DNA from: an uncultured Prevotellaceae bacterium
GTDB lineage: Bacteria; Bacteroidota; Bacteroidia; Bacteroidales; Bacteroidaceae
Reading direction: 5' to 3'
Length of the DNA stretch: 39,001 nt
NCBI GenBank assembly: GCA_946534585.1
Contig: CAMNCV010000142.1
Span: forward strand, 1 to 39,001
Under the pieces are notes generated by a model. It searched no databases, was not told where the DNA came from, and worked only from the letters and a program-made list of their open reading frames with translations. The position numbers and the translations under genes are program-made. Of the stretch, positions 7,592 to 14,735 are shown one piece after another; positions within the stretch are counted from its first letter, which is position 1; each line of letters opens with the position of its first letter.

Positions 7592-8302
7592 TTACATCAG
7601 TTCTTCTACTTTAATCTTGCCCTCATAGTAAGCCTTGCCAAACACTACTGCTGGTATGCCTTTCGTATCAAGTTGACGAATGTCGTCGTTGCTGCTCACT
7701 CCTCCGCTGGCAATGAGATGCAGATGCGGATAGTTCTGCATTATGTGTACATACAGGTCAACCGCAGGACCTGCAAGCGTACCGTCCTTTGATATTTCAG
7801 TGCAGAGCACATTCTTGATGCCGAGTTTGACGTATTTCTCAAGGAAAGGCACGAGGTCTTCGGCAGAATCTTCCTTCCAGCCGTTGATGCTGATTTTCCC
7901 GTTTCTTACGTCTGCACCGAGGATTATGCGGTCTGCTCCGTACTTCTTTATCCACTCCTCACACAGAGTCGGATTGGTCACGGCTACACTGCCGAGTGTC
8001 ACCATCGAGGCTCCGGCACTGAAAGCCTTCTCTATGTCTTCTTCTGTCTTTATGCCACCGCCAAAGTCAACGATGAGGCTTGTAGCCTCCGTTACCGCAC
8101 GCAGTACGGCATCGTTTACTATGTGTTTTGACTTCGCACCGTCAAGATCTACCATGTGCAGGCGTTTGAAACCGAGACGCTCAAACTCCCTGGCCTGGCT
8201 TACGGGGTCTTCGTTGTATATCTTCTTGCTGTCATATTCGCCTTTCGTCAGGCGTACGCACTTGCCATCAATGAGGTCGATGGCAGGAATAAGTTCTATC
8301 AT
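7592..8302 (-). CDS. hisA: Phosphoribosylformimino-AICAR phosphate isomerase HisA
   Basis: HisA performs the Amadori rearrangement of ProFAR to PRFAR, the substrate of HisF. The 236-aa barrel has the catalytic Asp8 in ELIPAIDLIDGKCVRLTKGEY, a phosphate loop VDFGGGIKTEEDIEKAF, the second catalytic Asp in ILGADVRNGKISINGW and the C-terminal loop LIASGGVSSNDDI. Both halves carry the internal barrel symmetry typical of HisA/HisF. It lies 35 bp after a glycine-zipper lipoprotein gene, an unusual upstream neighbour for hisA. Confidence 0.96.
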   Translation of the reverse strand: MIELIPAIDLIDGKCVRLTKGEYDSKKIYNEDPVSQAREFERLGFKRLHMVDLDGAKSKHIVNDAVLRAVTEATSLIVDFGGGIKTEEDIEKAFSAGASMVTLGSVAVTNPTLCEEWIKKYGADRIILGADVRNGKISINGWKEDSAEDLVPFLEKYVKLGIKNVLCTEISKDGTLAGPAVDLYVHIMQNYPHLHLIASGGVSSNDDIRQLDTKGIPAVVFGKAYYEGKIKVEELM

Positions 8303-8337
8303 CTTTCGTGTTAATATTTGTGCTTTGTATTATGATG

Positions 8338-9012
8338 TCAGTTCAGTGGTACGTCAAGTTCTATAGTATTGCTCACGATGTTGCCGTTATTCTGTATGTT
8401 GATTACGAAGTGAGCGTTGCCAGTTTTCAGATTGTCGGCTGCGGTAATGAATGCAGTGTACCTGACTGCTTTCTTTGCTCCGAGAGTCTCCAAGAGTATG
8501 GCGGGTGATACAGACAGACGCTTGTTGCCTGTGGTTTCATTAACCGAGGGTACGAGGTTCATCTGTATCTCGTTGGTGAGGTTGTGGATTTCGAATACAA
8601 TCTTTGTAGTCTCGCCCTTGGCTATGTGTACGGTATTGTCGCTATTGCAGAAGCGTGCGTTGGTTATCTGAATGGCTTGTGCGTAATCACCGTCTTGCGT
8701 AGGATATTCTATCGAAGAACTCTGTGTGCTGCTGTTGGCTGTGGGGTCATAATACACAGCATCATCGTAGTTGTCGTATGTTCCCGCATTACTGCTCTTG
8801 GTGGCAGCAGAAGCTGCGGCACCTCCCACGGCAGCACCGGTGCCCATGCCAATCAGCGTACCTATGTCACTGCCTCGCGGCCCTCCGATTATGCCACCGA
8901 TAGCAGAGCCAATCACTCCTCCAAATGAAGCACCTGTCAGTGCTCCGCTGCCTGTTGTTCCGCATGATGCCAGCGTTAGCACCGATGCCAGTAAAATAAC
9001 CAGTTTCTTCAT
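8338..9012 (-). CDS. Glycine-zipper lipoprotein of unknown function
   Basis: The 224-aa product begins with a lipoprotein signal peptide (KKLVILLASVLTLASC, Cys17). Residues 25-70 form a glycine-zipper stretch (GGVIGSAIGGIIGG, then GTLIGMGTGAAVGGAAA), a pattern that packs helices in membranes and is found in outer-membrane lipoproteins such as the 17 kDa antigen group. The C-terminal 120 residues look like a beta-sandwich (VHIAKGETTKIVFEIHNLTNEIQMNLVPSV), perhaps with an immunoglobulin-like fold. I do not recognise a named family. It lies 22 bp after manA and 35 bp before hisA in the same direction. Confidence 0.72.
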   Translation of the reverse strand: MKKLVILLASVLTLASCGTTGSGALTGASFGGVIGSAIGGIIGGPRGSDIGTLIGMGTGAAVGGAAASAATKSSNAGTYDNYDDAVYYDPTANSSTQSSSIEYPTQDGDYAQAIQITNARFCNSDNTVHIAKGETTKIVFEIHNLTNEIQMNLVPSVNETTGNKRLSVSPAILLETLGAKKAVRYTAFITAADNLKTGNAHFVINIQNNGNIVSNTIELDVPLN

Positions 9013-9034
9013 AGTAATAGAACTTACCTTGATC

Positions 9035-10099
9035 TTATTTCTTGCTCAGTTTGATGAATCTCAGTATCTTCCTCATTAGAGAGCGGTTTTTTTTGTCAAT
9101 GTGAGTCTCAAGCACTCGCGTGCCGCGCACGAGCGGTACGATGTCATAGTCAGCAATCGCTGCAGGTATAAGGCATGAGTTGCCTTCTGCCACTTCAATC
9201 TCTCGTTCTTCTCCTGTGTAGCCGTTAAGTATGATGCGGCATCGTCCCTTGATGCACATAGATATGACAAAAGAGTCATACTTCACCAAATTGCGATGGA
9301 AACGCTCCGTAATGTCCATCACTCGCACGTCGAAATATGGAGTATCAATCACCTGTGCGGCTGTCTCTAGCGTGTTGCCATAATGCGTGCGGTAATCCTT
9401 GGCTACGTTGAAGTCTATGGCATCCTGTGCCAGTTCGGTGTGGAGCTGGCGTGGCTTGCCGTCGAGTCCTGGGCGGTTGTAATCGAATATGCGGTATGTC
9501 ACATCACTTGACTGCTGCACTTCTGCAAGCAGTATGCCGCCACAGATGGCGTGTACTCGTCCGGCAGGTATGTAAAACACATCTCCGGCGTGTACCTCGT
9601 GACGTGCCAGAACGTCGCATATTGTGCCGTCTTCTACGCGCCTGCGATATTCTTCCTTGCTTATCTCCTGCTTGAAGCCTGCATATAGTGCTGCTCCCGG
9701 CTCGGCATCGATAATATACCACATCTCAGTCTTACCGAACTTCCCATGCCTTTCGGCAGCCAGTTTATCGTTGGGGTGTACTTGTATGCTCAGGTCTTTC
9801 TGCGCGTCAATAAACTTTACAAGCAGAGGTAGTTTTCCACTGTATTGTTTATATACGGCTCTGCCCAGCAAGTCTGCTCCCCATTTATCAACCACACTTA
9901 TCAGATTTTCGCCAGCCAAGGAACCGTTAGCTACGGTACACGGACTGCTCTCAACGGCAGAAACCTCCCAACTCTCGCCTATAGGGTCGTTGGTTTCGGG
10001 CAACCCCTTGTAGGATTGTAACTTGTGTCCGCCCCATACAATGACGTGTAGGTTCGGACGAAACAGTAGCGGATATGGTTTCGTGTTGTCAGTAATCAA
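9035..10099 (-). CDS. manA: Mannose-6-phosphate isomerase, class I
   Basis: ManA interconverts mannose 6-phosphate and fructose 6-phosphate, feeding GDP-mannose and related surface-sugar synthesis or mannose use. The 354-aa cupin-type enzyme shows the zinc site in LSIQVHPNDKLA (about residue 105) with the following Glu in KTEMWYIID, and the second histidine in GRVHAICGGILLAEVQQSSDVTYRIFDYNR. Its length fits the short bacterial form. The start overlaps the end of the upstream lipoprotein gene by 11 bp, suggesting coupled translation. Confidence 0.94.
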   Translation of the reverse strand: MITDNTKPYPLLFRPNLHVIVWGGHKLQSYKGLPETNDPIGESWEVSAVESSPCTVANGSLAGENLISVVDKWGADLLGRAVYKQYSGKLPLLVKFIDAQKDLSIQVHPNDKLAAERHGKFGKTEMWYIIDAEPGAALYAGFKQEISKEEYRRRVEDGTICDVLARHEVHAGDVFYIPAGRVHAICGGILLAEVQQSSDVTYRIFDYNRPGLDGKPRQLHTELAQDAIDFNVAKDYRTHYGNTLETAAQVIDTPYFDVRVMDITERFHRNLVKYDSFVISMCIKGRCRIILNGYTGEEREIEVAEGNSCLIPAAIADYDIVPLVRGTRVLETHIDKKNRSLMRKILRFIKLSKK

Positions 10100-10697
10100 A
10101 GTTAATCTTTTCGGGGATGATGTATAATGATGTGTCTTTTACTAATCTCAGGTTGTACTTTACCGTTGCTCCAGCTTTCAGCGTGGCATAGCCCGTGCGG
10201 AAAGAGAAAGTGGAGTCGCCCCCTGCACATAGGTATCTGTATGTTTTGTTGTCGTATGTCGTGACGTAGATTGGCGCTGCTCCAGCGTGGTCTAATCGCT
10301 CGGACAATTCATTAAACAAGTCCGTATGTGCGTCATAATGGGCTTTTATGCGTATTGCATCATCGTATGACGGTACTCTCCAGCCTGTAATATCGCCTTC
10401 AGCATACGAGGCTGCAATGTCAGCAATGGCCTGTTCGCCCGTAGTTGAGAAGGAGGAACCCATGTTGTGCCACTCTACGAGTGACACATACATGATTTCC
10501 ACCTTATCTTCGTCTGTTGTATCTGCCAGCAGGATGATATGCTCATCACTCAAAGTCTTGCCAGTGGTCTGCTGTTGACTTGCGGTTGTCTCGTTTGTTG
10601 ACGAGGCCTTTTCTTGGTTTACCAGTGAGAAGTCCACCTTTTCGCAGGAGCAAACAAGTACCATACAAGCCAATGCGCTGTGATACAATTGCCTCAT
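10089..10697 (-). CDS. Hypothetical lipoprotein with DUF1566-like segment
   Basis: The 202-aa product has a lipoprotein signal sequence ending in LVCSC (Cys18), then a Ser/Thr/Gln-rich linker. The segment ITGWRVPSYDDAIRIKAHYD resembles the WRLPTxxE motif of DUF1566/fibrobacter-type surface domains seen in many Bacteroidetes cell-surface proteins, and SFSFRTGYATLKAGATVKYNLRLVK resembles their closing motif (normally ending YxVRLVR). The function is unknown. It begins directly after the HIT gene stop with no gap and overlaps manA by 11 bp. Confidence 0.65.
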   Translation of the reverse strand: MRQLYHSALACMVLVCSCEKVDFSLVNQEKASSTNETTASQQQTTGKTLSDEHIILLADTTDEDKVEIMYVSLVEWHNMGSSFSTTGEQAIADIAASYAEGDITGWRVPSYDDAIRIKAHYDAHTDLFNELSERLDHAGAAPIYVTTYDNKTYRYLCAGGDSTFSFRTGYATLKAGATVKYNLRLVKDTSLYIIPEKINFDY

Positions 10698-11123
10698 TTA
10701 CAGATTGGCTTTAATTTTCTCTATCATCTCCTTGTACTCTTCATCGCTGAGATATACCTCGCCTGGGTTCATGCGGAACAGGCCTGGGTAGTCAGGACCG
10801 CCCACATACTTTGGGGCGAGATGGAAGTGCAGGTGAGACAGAGTGTCGGAGAATGCTCCGTAGTTTATCTTCTCAGGATTAAATGCGCGTTGCATTGCAC
10901 GTGTAGCCTGAGCCACATCAGCCATGAAGTCGTTGCGCTGTTGGTCGTTAAGCTCGTTGAGATCGTTTACGTGACGATCGTATGCTACGAGGCAACGGCC
11001 GTGGTAAGTCTGCTCCTTGAATAGGAAAAGACGTGATACTCGCAGATGGCAGATCTCTATCATGAGGTCTTTCTGGGTCTGATTGTTTGTGCAATACAGA
11101 CAGTCTTTAGGATCGCTATACAT
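10698..11123 (-). CDS. HIT family (histidine triad) protein
   Basis: The 141-aa cytoplasmic protein shows the histidine triad in SHLHFHLAPKYVGG (about residues 110-122) and an upstream segment LFLFKEQTYHGRCLVAYDRHV, typical of HIT hydrolases that act on nucleotide phosphoramidates or dinucleotide polyphosphates. An N-terminal CLYCTNN motif (two cysteines two residues apart) recalls the zinc-site half seen in some HIT proteins. The substrate cannot be inferred. It follows merR by about 40 bp. Confidence 0.88.
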   Translation of the reverse strand: MYSDPKDCLYCTNNQTQKDLMIEICHLRVSRLFLFKEQTYHGRCLVAYDRHVNDLNELNDQQRNDFMADVAQATRAMQRAFNPEKINYGAFSDTLSHLHFHLAPKYVGGPDYPGLFRMNPGEVYLSDEEYKEMIEKIKANL

Positions 11124-11163
11124 TATCTATATAAAATTTAAATTTATGAGTTTAGAACGTTCG

Positions 11164-11511
11164 TTATCGTATCGTGTTGAGTGCGGTTTTCAGTTCCTCA
11201 AGCTGCTGCTTAACCGTGTTGAGTTTTTCAAGTATTGTGGCACTCTTATCTACGCCATTGCGGTTGGCATGTATCATCTTTCGGGCAGCAGCAAGCTTGA
11301 AACCACGTACCTTTACCAGATTGTGAATAAGGCGCAACTCCTCTACGTCGGCCTTTGTGTATTGCCTGACGTTGTTACCGGTAGTCTGGGGCTTAAGGTG
11401 CGGAAACTCCTTCTCCCAGTAACGCAACGTAGATGCAGTCAGTCCGAACATGTCGGCCACTTCCTTTATCGAATAATAAGCCTTAAGGTCTTTGTCTGTA
11501 TTCAGTGCCAT
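11164..11511 (-). CDS. MerR family transcriptional regulator
   Basis: The product has a winged helix-turn-helix of the MerR type: KAYYSIKEVADMFGLTASTLRYWEKEFPHLKPQTTGNNVRQYTKADVEEL is recognisable in parts, followed by a coiled coil (LEKLNTVKQQLEELKTAL) for dimerisation. There is no C-terminal metal- or drug-binding domain, as in the short MerR/HTH proteins common in Bacteroidetes. An in-frame ATG at 11568 exists, but a promoter at 11539-11568 starts transcription near 11532, so the start is placed at 11511 (115 aa). It is the first gene of a same-strand run reaching hisF. Confidence 0.88.
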   Translation of the reverse strand: MALNTDKDLKAYYSIKEVADMFGLTASTLRYWEKEFPHLKPQTTGNNVRQYTKADVEELRLIHNLVKVRGFKLAAARKMIHANRNGVDKSATILEKLNTVKQQLEELKTALNTIR

Positions 11512-11538
11512 TGCCTTCGTGAGTTTTCTAATTCTTTG

Positions 11539-11568
11539 CAAAAATAATAAAACTATTTCATACTGCAA
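11539..11568 (-). promoter_or_regulatory. Promoter of merR and perhaps of the merR-hisF gene run
   Basis: On the minus strand TTG (11566-11568), a 19-bp spacer and TATTTTTG (11539-11546) fit the promoter form. A second -7-like TAATTTTG lies at 11566-11573 without a matching -33 box. Both place the transcription start downstream of the in-frame ATG at 11568. Confidence 0.65.
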
Positions 11569-11620
11569 AATTATTTCTGCAAAATCATTCTATTTTTCAT
11601 GTTATCTCGTTTTTTTTTTG

Positions 11621-11628
11621 TAATTTTG
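11621..11628 (+). promoter_or_regulatory. -7 box of the trpS promoter
   Basis: TAATTTTG followed by CA fits the -7 consensus and lies 38 bp before the trpS start codon, after a run of ten T. No TTG is present at the -33 distance, so the promoter is only half canonical. It is divergent from the merR promoter. Confidence 0.6.
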
Positions 11629-11666
11629 CATTTCAATAGCAAATAACAACAAAAGAGCAAACATAA

Positions 11667-12755
11667 ATGGAAAAAGTAATACTTACTGGCGACCGTCCTA
11701 CGGGGCGTCTGCATATTGGACACTACGTGGGATCGTTGCGTCGTCGTGTTGAACTTCAGAACTCGGGTGAGTTTGACAAGATATTCATCATGATAGCCGA
11801 TGCACAGGCTTTGACTGATAATTTTGCAAATCCTGAGAAGGTACGCCAGAATATCATAGAGGTAGCACTCGATTACCTCTCGGTGGGCATCGACCCAGAG
11901 AAATCAAACATCTTTGTTCAGTCTGCTGTACCAGAACTTACGGAATTGTCGTTCTACTATATGAATCTTGTAAGCGTACAGCGCCTGCAGCGTAACCCTA
12001 CGGTGAAGACGGAGCTTGAGATGCGTAAGTTTGAAGGAGGCACACCGACAGGTTTCTTCTGTTATCCGATTTCACAGGCAGCAGATATTACTCTTTTCAA
12101 AGCTACTACGGTGCCAGTGGGTGAGGATCAGAAGCCAATGCTCGAACTTACAAATGAGATTGTTCGACGCTTCAACCATATATATGGTGGTGATGTGCTT
12201 ATTGAGCCTCAGATACTTCTGCCTGACAATGCTGCCTGCCTACGTCTGCCAGGCACTGATGGCAAGGCGAAAATGTCGAAGTCGCTTGGTAACTGCATCT
12301 ATCTCTCAGATACGGCTAAGGAATTGAAAAAGAAAGTGAACTCTATGTTCACTGACCCGCAGCATCTGCAAATAGAAGATCCTGGGCATCTTGAAGGAAA
12401 TACCGTGTTTACTTATCTCGATGCATTCTGCACAGATGATGACTTCGCTCAGTTCTTGCCTGATTATAAGAATTTGGATGAGATGAAAGCACACTATACC
12501 CGTGGCGGTCTGGGCGACGGTACTTGCAAGAAGTTCCTATATAATGTGCTTAATTCTCGTTTCGAACCAATTCGTGAGCGTAGAGCCTACTGGGAACAGC
12601 GTATTCCAGAAGTGTATGACATACTGAAGAAAGGAACTCAAGTCGCTCGTGAGCGTGGCATACGTACGCTTGAAGAGGTGAAAAAGGCCATGCAGATCAA
12701 CTATTTTGATGATAAAGAGCTTATCGCACAGCAAGCTGAGAAGTATAAAGGCTAA
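11667..12755 (+). CDS. trpS: Tryptophanyl-tRNA synthetase
   Basis: TrpRS charges tRNA-Trp in the cytoplasm. The 362-aa class I synthetase has the HIGH-type signature in DRPTGRLHIGHYVGSL (residues 9-24) and the KMSKS loop in DGKAKMSKSLGN at about residue 200. Other conserved parts are MIADAQALTDN, YPISQAADITLF and PVGEDQKPMLELTNEI. The length is slightly above the usual 330-350 residues. It is a single gene with a divergent regulator upstream; no T-box or trp leader is visible in the 30-nt leader. Confidence 0.97.
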   Translation: MEKVILTGDRPTGRLHIGHYVGSLRRRVELQNSGEFDKIFIMIADAQALTDNFANPEKVRQNIIEVALDYLSVGIDPEKSNIFVQSAVPELTELSFYYMNLVSVQRLQRNPTVKTELEMRKFEGGTPTGFFCYPISQAADITLFKATTVPVGEDQKPMLELTNEIVRRFNHIYGGDVLIEPQILLPDNAACLRLPGTDGKAKMSKSLGNCIYLSDTAKELKKKVNSMFTDPQHLQIEDPGHLEGNTVFTYLDAFCTDDDFAQFLPDYKNLDEMKAHYTRGGLGDGTCKKFLYNVLNSRFEPIRERRAYWEQRIPEVYDILKKGTQVARERGIRTLEEVKKAMQINYFDDKELIAQQAEKYKG

Positions 12756-12818
12756 GAAAAATTTATACAATAATTGTACGAAGATATTTTTGTCTGCTTG
12801 ATTTTTATCAAAAAATCA

Positions 12819-12830
12819 TGTGCGCGCACA
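12819..12830. promoter_or_regulatory. 12-bp perfect palindrome upstream of the small RNA promoter
   Basis: TGTGCGCGCACA is a perfect palindrome whose right edge lies 19 bp before the -33 TTG of the promoter at 12850-12880. Its GC-rich nature stands out from the AT-rich surroundings. It could be a dimeric regulator site, but no regulator is known for it. Confidence 0.4.
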
Positions 12831-12849
12831 CAAAAAACACAATGAAAAG

Positions 12850-12880
12850 TTGCATACGGTTAGAAAATATTGTAACTTTG
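12850..12880 (+). promoter_or_regulatory. Orphan canonical promoter after trpS
   Basis: TTG (12850-12852), exactly 20 bp, and TAACTTTG (12873-12880) followed by CA match the Bacteroidetes promoter fully. No coding sequence follows on the plus strand; a strong terminator is reached about 65 bp later. Confidence 0.78.
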
Positions 12881-12886
12881 CATTGT

Positions 12887-12946
12887 GTTTTTCATAGTAT
12901 TAGATTTAAGGTTAACAAAGATTGGGGCTCAGCGGAGCCCTTTTTT
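12887..12946 (+). ncRNA. Candidate small RNA of about 60 nt
   Basis: The unit runs from the predicted start near 12887 to the end of the T-run at 12946. It contains about 38 nt of AU-rich, apparently unpaired sequence followed by the terminator hairpin. There is no ATG-initiated frame inside. The single-stranded 5' part plus terminator is a typical layout for a base-pairing small RNA, but the target is unknown and I do not recognise the family. Confidence 0.55.
12925..12946 (+). terminator. Intrinsic terminator of the small RNA unit
   Basis: GGGCTC (12925-12930), loop AGCG and GAGCCC (12935-12940) form a perfect GC-rich 6-bp stem followed by six T. It could also stop read-through from trpS. 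Confidence 0.88.
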
Positions 12947-13162
12947 ATGTGTCTTAAATATAATATGTAATGTAGCTGTACATAATTATTTATATAATCC
13001 TTGCATCATCTGATAATGCATCTTCAGCACCTGCTAATGATTAAGTAGAAGTCACTACATGTCCTAATATCATGCACAGGACCGACGTTATCATGCAATA
13101 CAAACATTATAAAATAATTATGGTGGTAATTATAGAACCCACCTTGTGCACACCTATTTATG
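12947..13162. other. Non-coding interval between the small RNA and rnz
   Basis: No gene is visible. A weak hairpin (13122-13126 with 13139-13143) precedes an AT-rich tail on the minus strand and might end the rnz transcript, but it lacks a clean T-run. Confidence 0.4.
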
Positions 13163-14077
13163 CTAAATGTCAAATGTGAGTTGCTCGTTTGTCAGTATTG
13201 TGTTTTCAAAAACAGTTTTAGCTTCATTTAATAAAGGTGTTTCATCATTATAGCGTTGGCTGTAATGTCCTATCAGTAACTGTTTCGCTTCAGCGGCTTT
13301 GGCTGTAAGGGCTGCTTCTCGGGCGGTGGAATGAAGGTATTTAATTGCATTGTCCTTCATGTCTTCGCAGTATGTGGCTTCGTGATACAGCGTAGTTACT
13401 CCCTTGAGTTGCTGACCAAGGGCGGGTATGTAGCGTGTGTCAGAACAGTAAGCATACGAGCGTACGGGGTCTGGCGGAGTGGTGAGGCGGTCATTGGGAA
13501 TGATTTCGCCAGAGGGGGATATCCAATCCATGCCTAAGTGTAGATTGTTTATCTGTGAGCGCGGTACATCGTAGAAGCGTAACATCTCGGGGTTGATATG
13601 GCGCTCGCCTTGTTTCTCCTTAAATAAATAGCCGGCACACGGCATACGATGGTGTAGGGGTATGGTCTCAATGGTGAGAGAACGGTCTTCATATACAACC
13701 TTGCGTATGCGTGTGTCAATGGGGTGAAAGATGATTTCGTAGTCAAGGTTGGAGCAAAACATCTGCATCTCCATTTTGAATAATTGCTCGTATGCTTCTG
13801 GAGCATAGACATGGAGAGGCGCAGTGCGCCCCTGTAGGCCAAAGGTGCTTATCATGCCTACAAGACCTAATACGTGGTCGCCATGCAGGTGGGAGATGAA
13901 AACAGCATAAATCTTGGAGAAATTTATGCGTGAGCGTCTGACTTGGGCTTGGGTACCCTCGCCACAGTCAATCATAAACATCTTACCGCGTATTTCTACT
14001 ACTTGTGATGATAGACTGTGACGCTTTGAGGGTAGGGCAGAGCCACACCCGAGTATGTGTACTTTGAATGGTTGCAA
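13163..14077 (-). CDS. rnz: Ribonuclease Z
   Basis: RNase Z trims the 3' trailers of tRNA precursors in the cytoplasm. The metallo-beta-lactamase motif SHLHGDHVLGLVG binds zinc; further ligands lie in MIDCGEGTQAQ, AYCSDTRY, YHEATY and LLIGHYSQRYND, all as in the family. The start chosen is the TTG codon at 14077, which gives 304 residues and the usual N-terminus (F-K-V-H-I-L-G-C-G-S-A-L-P), 17 bp after the stop of the lolA-like gene. An ATG at 14161 in the same frame would add 28 residues of low-complexity sequence and overlap the upstream gene by 68 bp, which I consider less likely. Confidence 0.9.
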   Translation of the reverse strand: MQPFKVHILGCGSALPSKRHSLSSQVVEIRGKMFMIDCGEGTQAQVRRSRINFSKIYAVFISHLHGDHVLGLVGMISTFGLQGRTAPLHVYAPEAYEQLFKMEMQMFCSNLDYEIIFHPIDTRIRKVVYEDRSLTIETIPLHHRMPCAGYLFKEKQGERHINPEMLRFYDVPRSQINNLHLGMDWISPSGEIIPNDRLTTPPDPVRSYAYCSDTRYIPALGQQLKGVTTLYHEATYCEDMKDNAIKYLHSTAREAALTAKAAEAKQLLIGHYSQRYNDETPLLNEAKTVFENTILTNEQLTFDI

Positions 14078-14093
14078 TCTCGTGAATTCTTGA

Positions 14094-14693
14094 TTATCTA
14101 AGGTCGATGATTTCTGCTTTAGGGTGCTCCTTGGCATTGAAAGAAAAAGAAGAGTCGGCAAGACTTGAAGCCTTGAAGTTGGTAATGTTGATAGTTACCC
14201 AACCGTTTCTTTGTTTCATCTTCACCTGTTTGATGGTGTATGACTTGTCAAGAAGTATGTACATTTCGCTGATAGATTTCCCTTTGCCGGTCAGGTGTAT
14301 CTGCTGTCCGCTGGCAACGTTCGTAAGTGACATGGCATATCCCGACTTGTATAAAGAAAGGAATGTGTAAGGGTTCATCTGGTGTTGTTGTGCTGAGGTA
14401 GGCGTGGAAACGTGTACTTCGTCATTCTTCTTGTTGTACATCCATTGCGTTTTACCGTTATACCATATAGTGGCATTGCCTGTGCGTGCACAGAATTTAT
14501 TGCCCTTTATGGCTATGGTTCCACTTTGTGTTCCAATCTTTGAGCCTGTTATGCTGAAGTTTGCTGTAGCTCCAGATTTTATACTGACTTTGGCTGCTGC
14601 TTTGTCAAGAGCTCGGCGTGCTTCTGCTGCGTTGCCTGCAAATGTGGTCAGTGTCGTAAATATGAATATAATAAATGATAATAACTTTTTCAT
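14094..14693 (-). CDS. LolA-like outer-membrane lipoprotein carrier
   Basis: The 199-aa product has a Sec signal peptide (KKLLSFIIFIFTTLTTFAGNA) with no lipobox cysteine, so it should be a soluble periplasmic protein. Its beta-rich body with FSITGSKIGTQSGTIAIKGNKFCARTGN and the ATIWYNGKTQWMYNKKNDEVHV core fits the LolA half-barrel (IWYNGKTxWxY is the usual signature). LolA carries lipoproteins from the inner to the outer membrane. Position after ftsK is common in bacteria, including Escherichia coli. The protein lies 42 bp after ftsK. Confidence 0.83.
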   Translation of the reverse strand: MKKLLSFIIFIFTTLTTFAGNAAEARRALDKAAAKVSIKSGATANFSITGSKIGTQSGTIAIKGNKFCARTGNATIWYNGKTQWMYNKKNDEVHVSTPTSAQQHQMNPYTFLSLYKSGYAMSLTNVASGQQIHLTGKGKSISEMYILLDKSYTIKQVKMKQRNGWVTINITNFKASSLADSSFSFNAKEHPKAEIIDLR

Positions 14694-14735
14694 GAAAAAA
14701 ATGTTTTGTATAAAAAATATGAGTGTATCAGATAA

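Noticed and set aside
7743..8366. 207-aa open frame opposite hisA
   Set aside because: hisA on the other strand has all its catalytic motifs; the opposite frame is Ser/Arg-rich and matches nothing I know.
11512..11568. Upstream ATG of merR giving 134 aa
   Set aside because: The promoter boxes at 11539-11568 overlap this stretch, so it would not be in the message.
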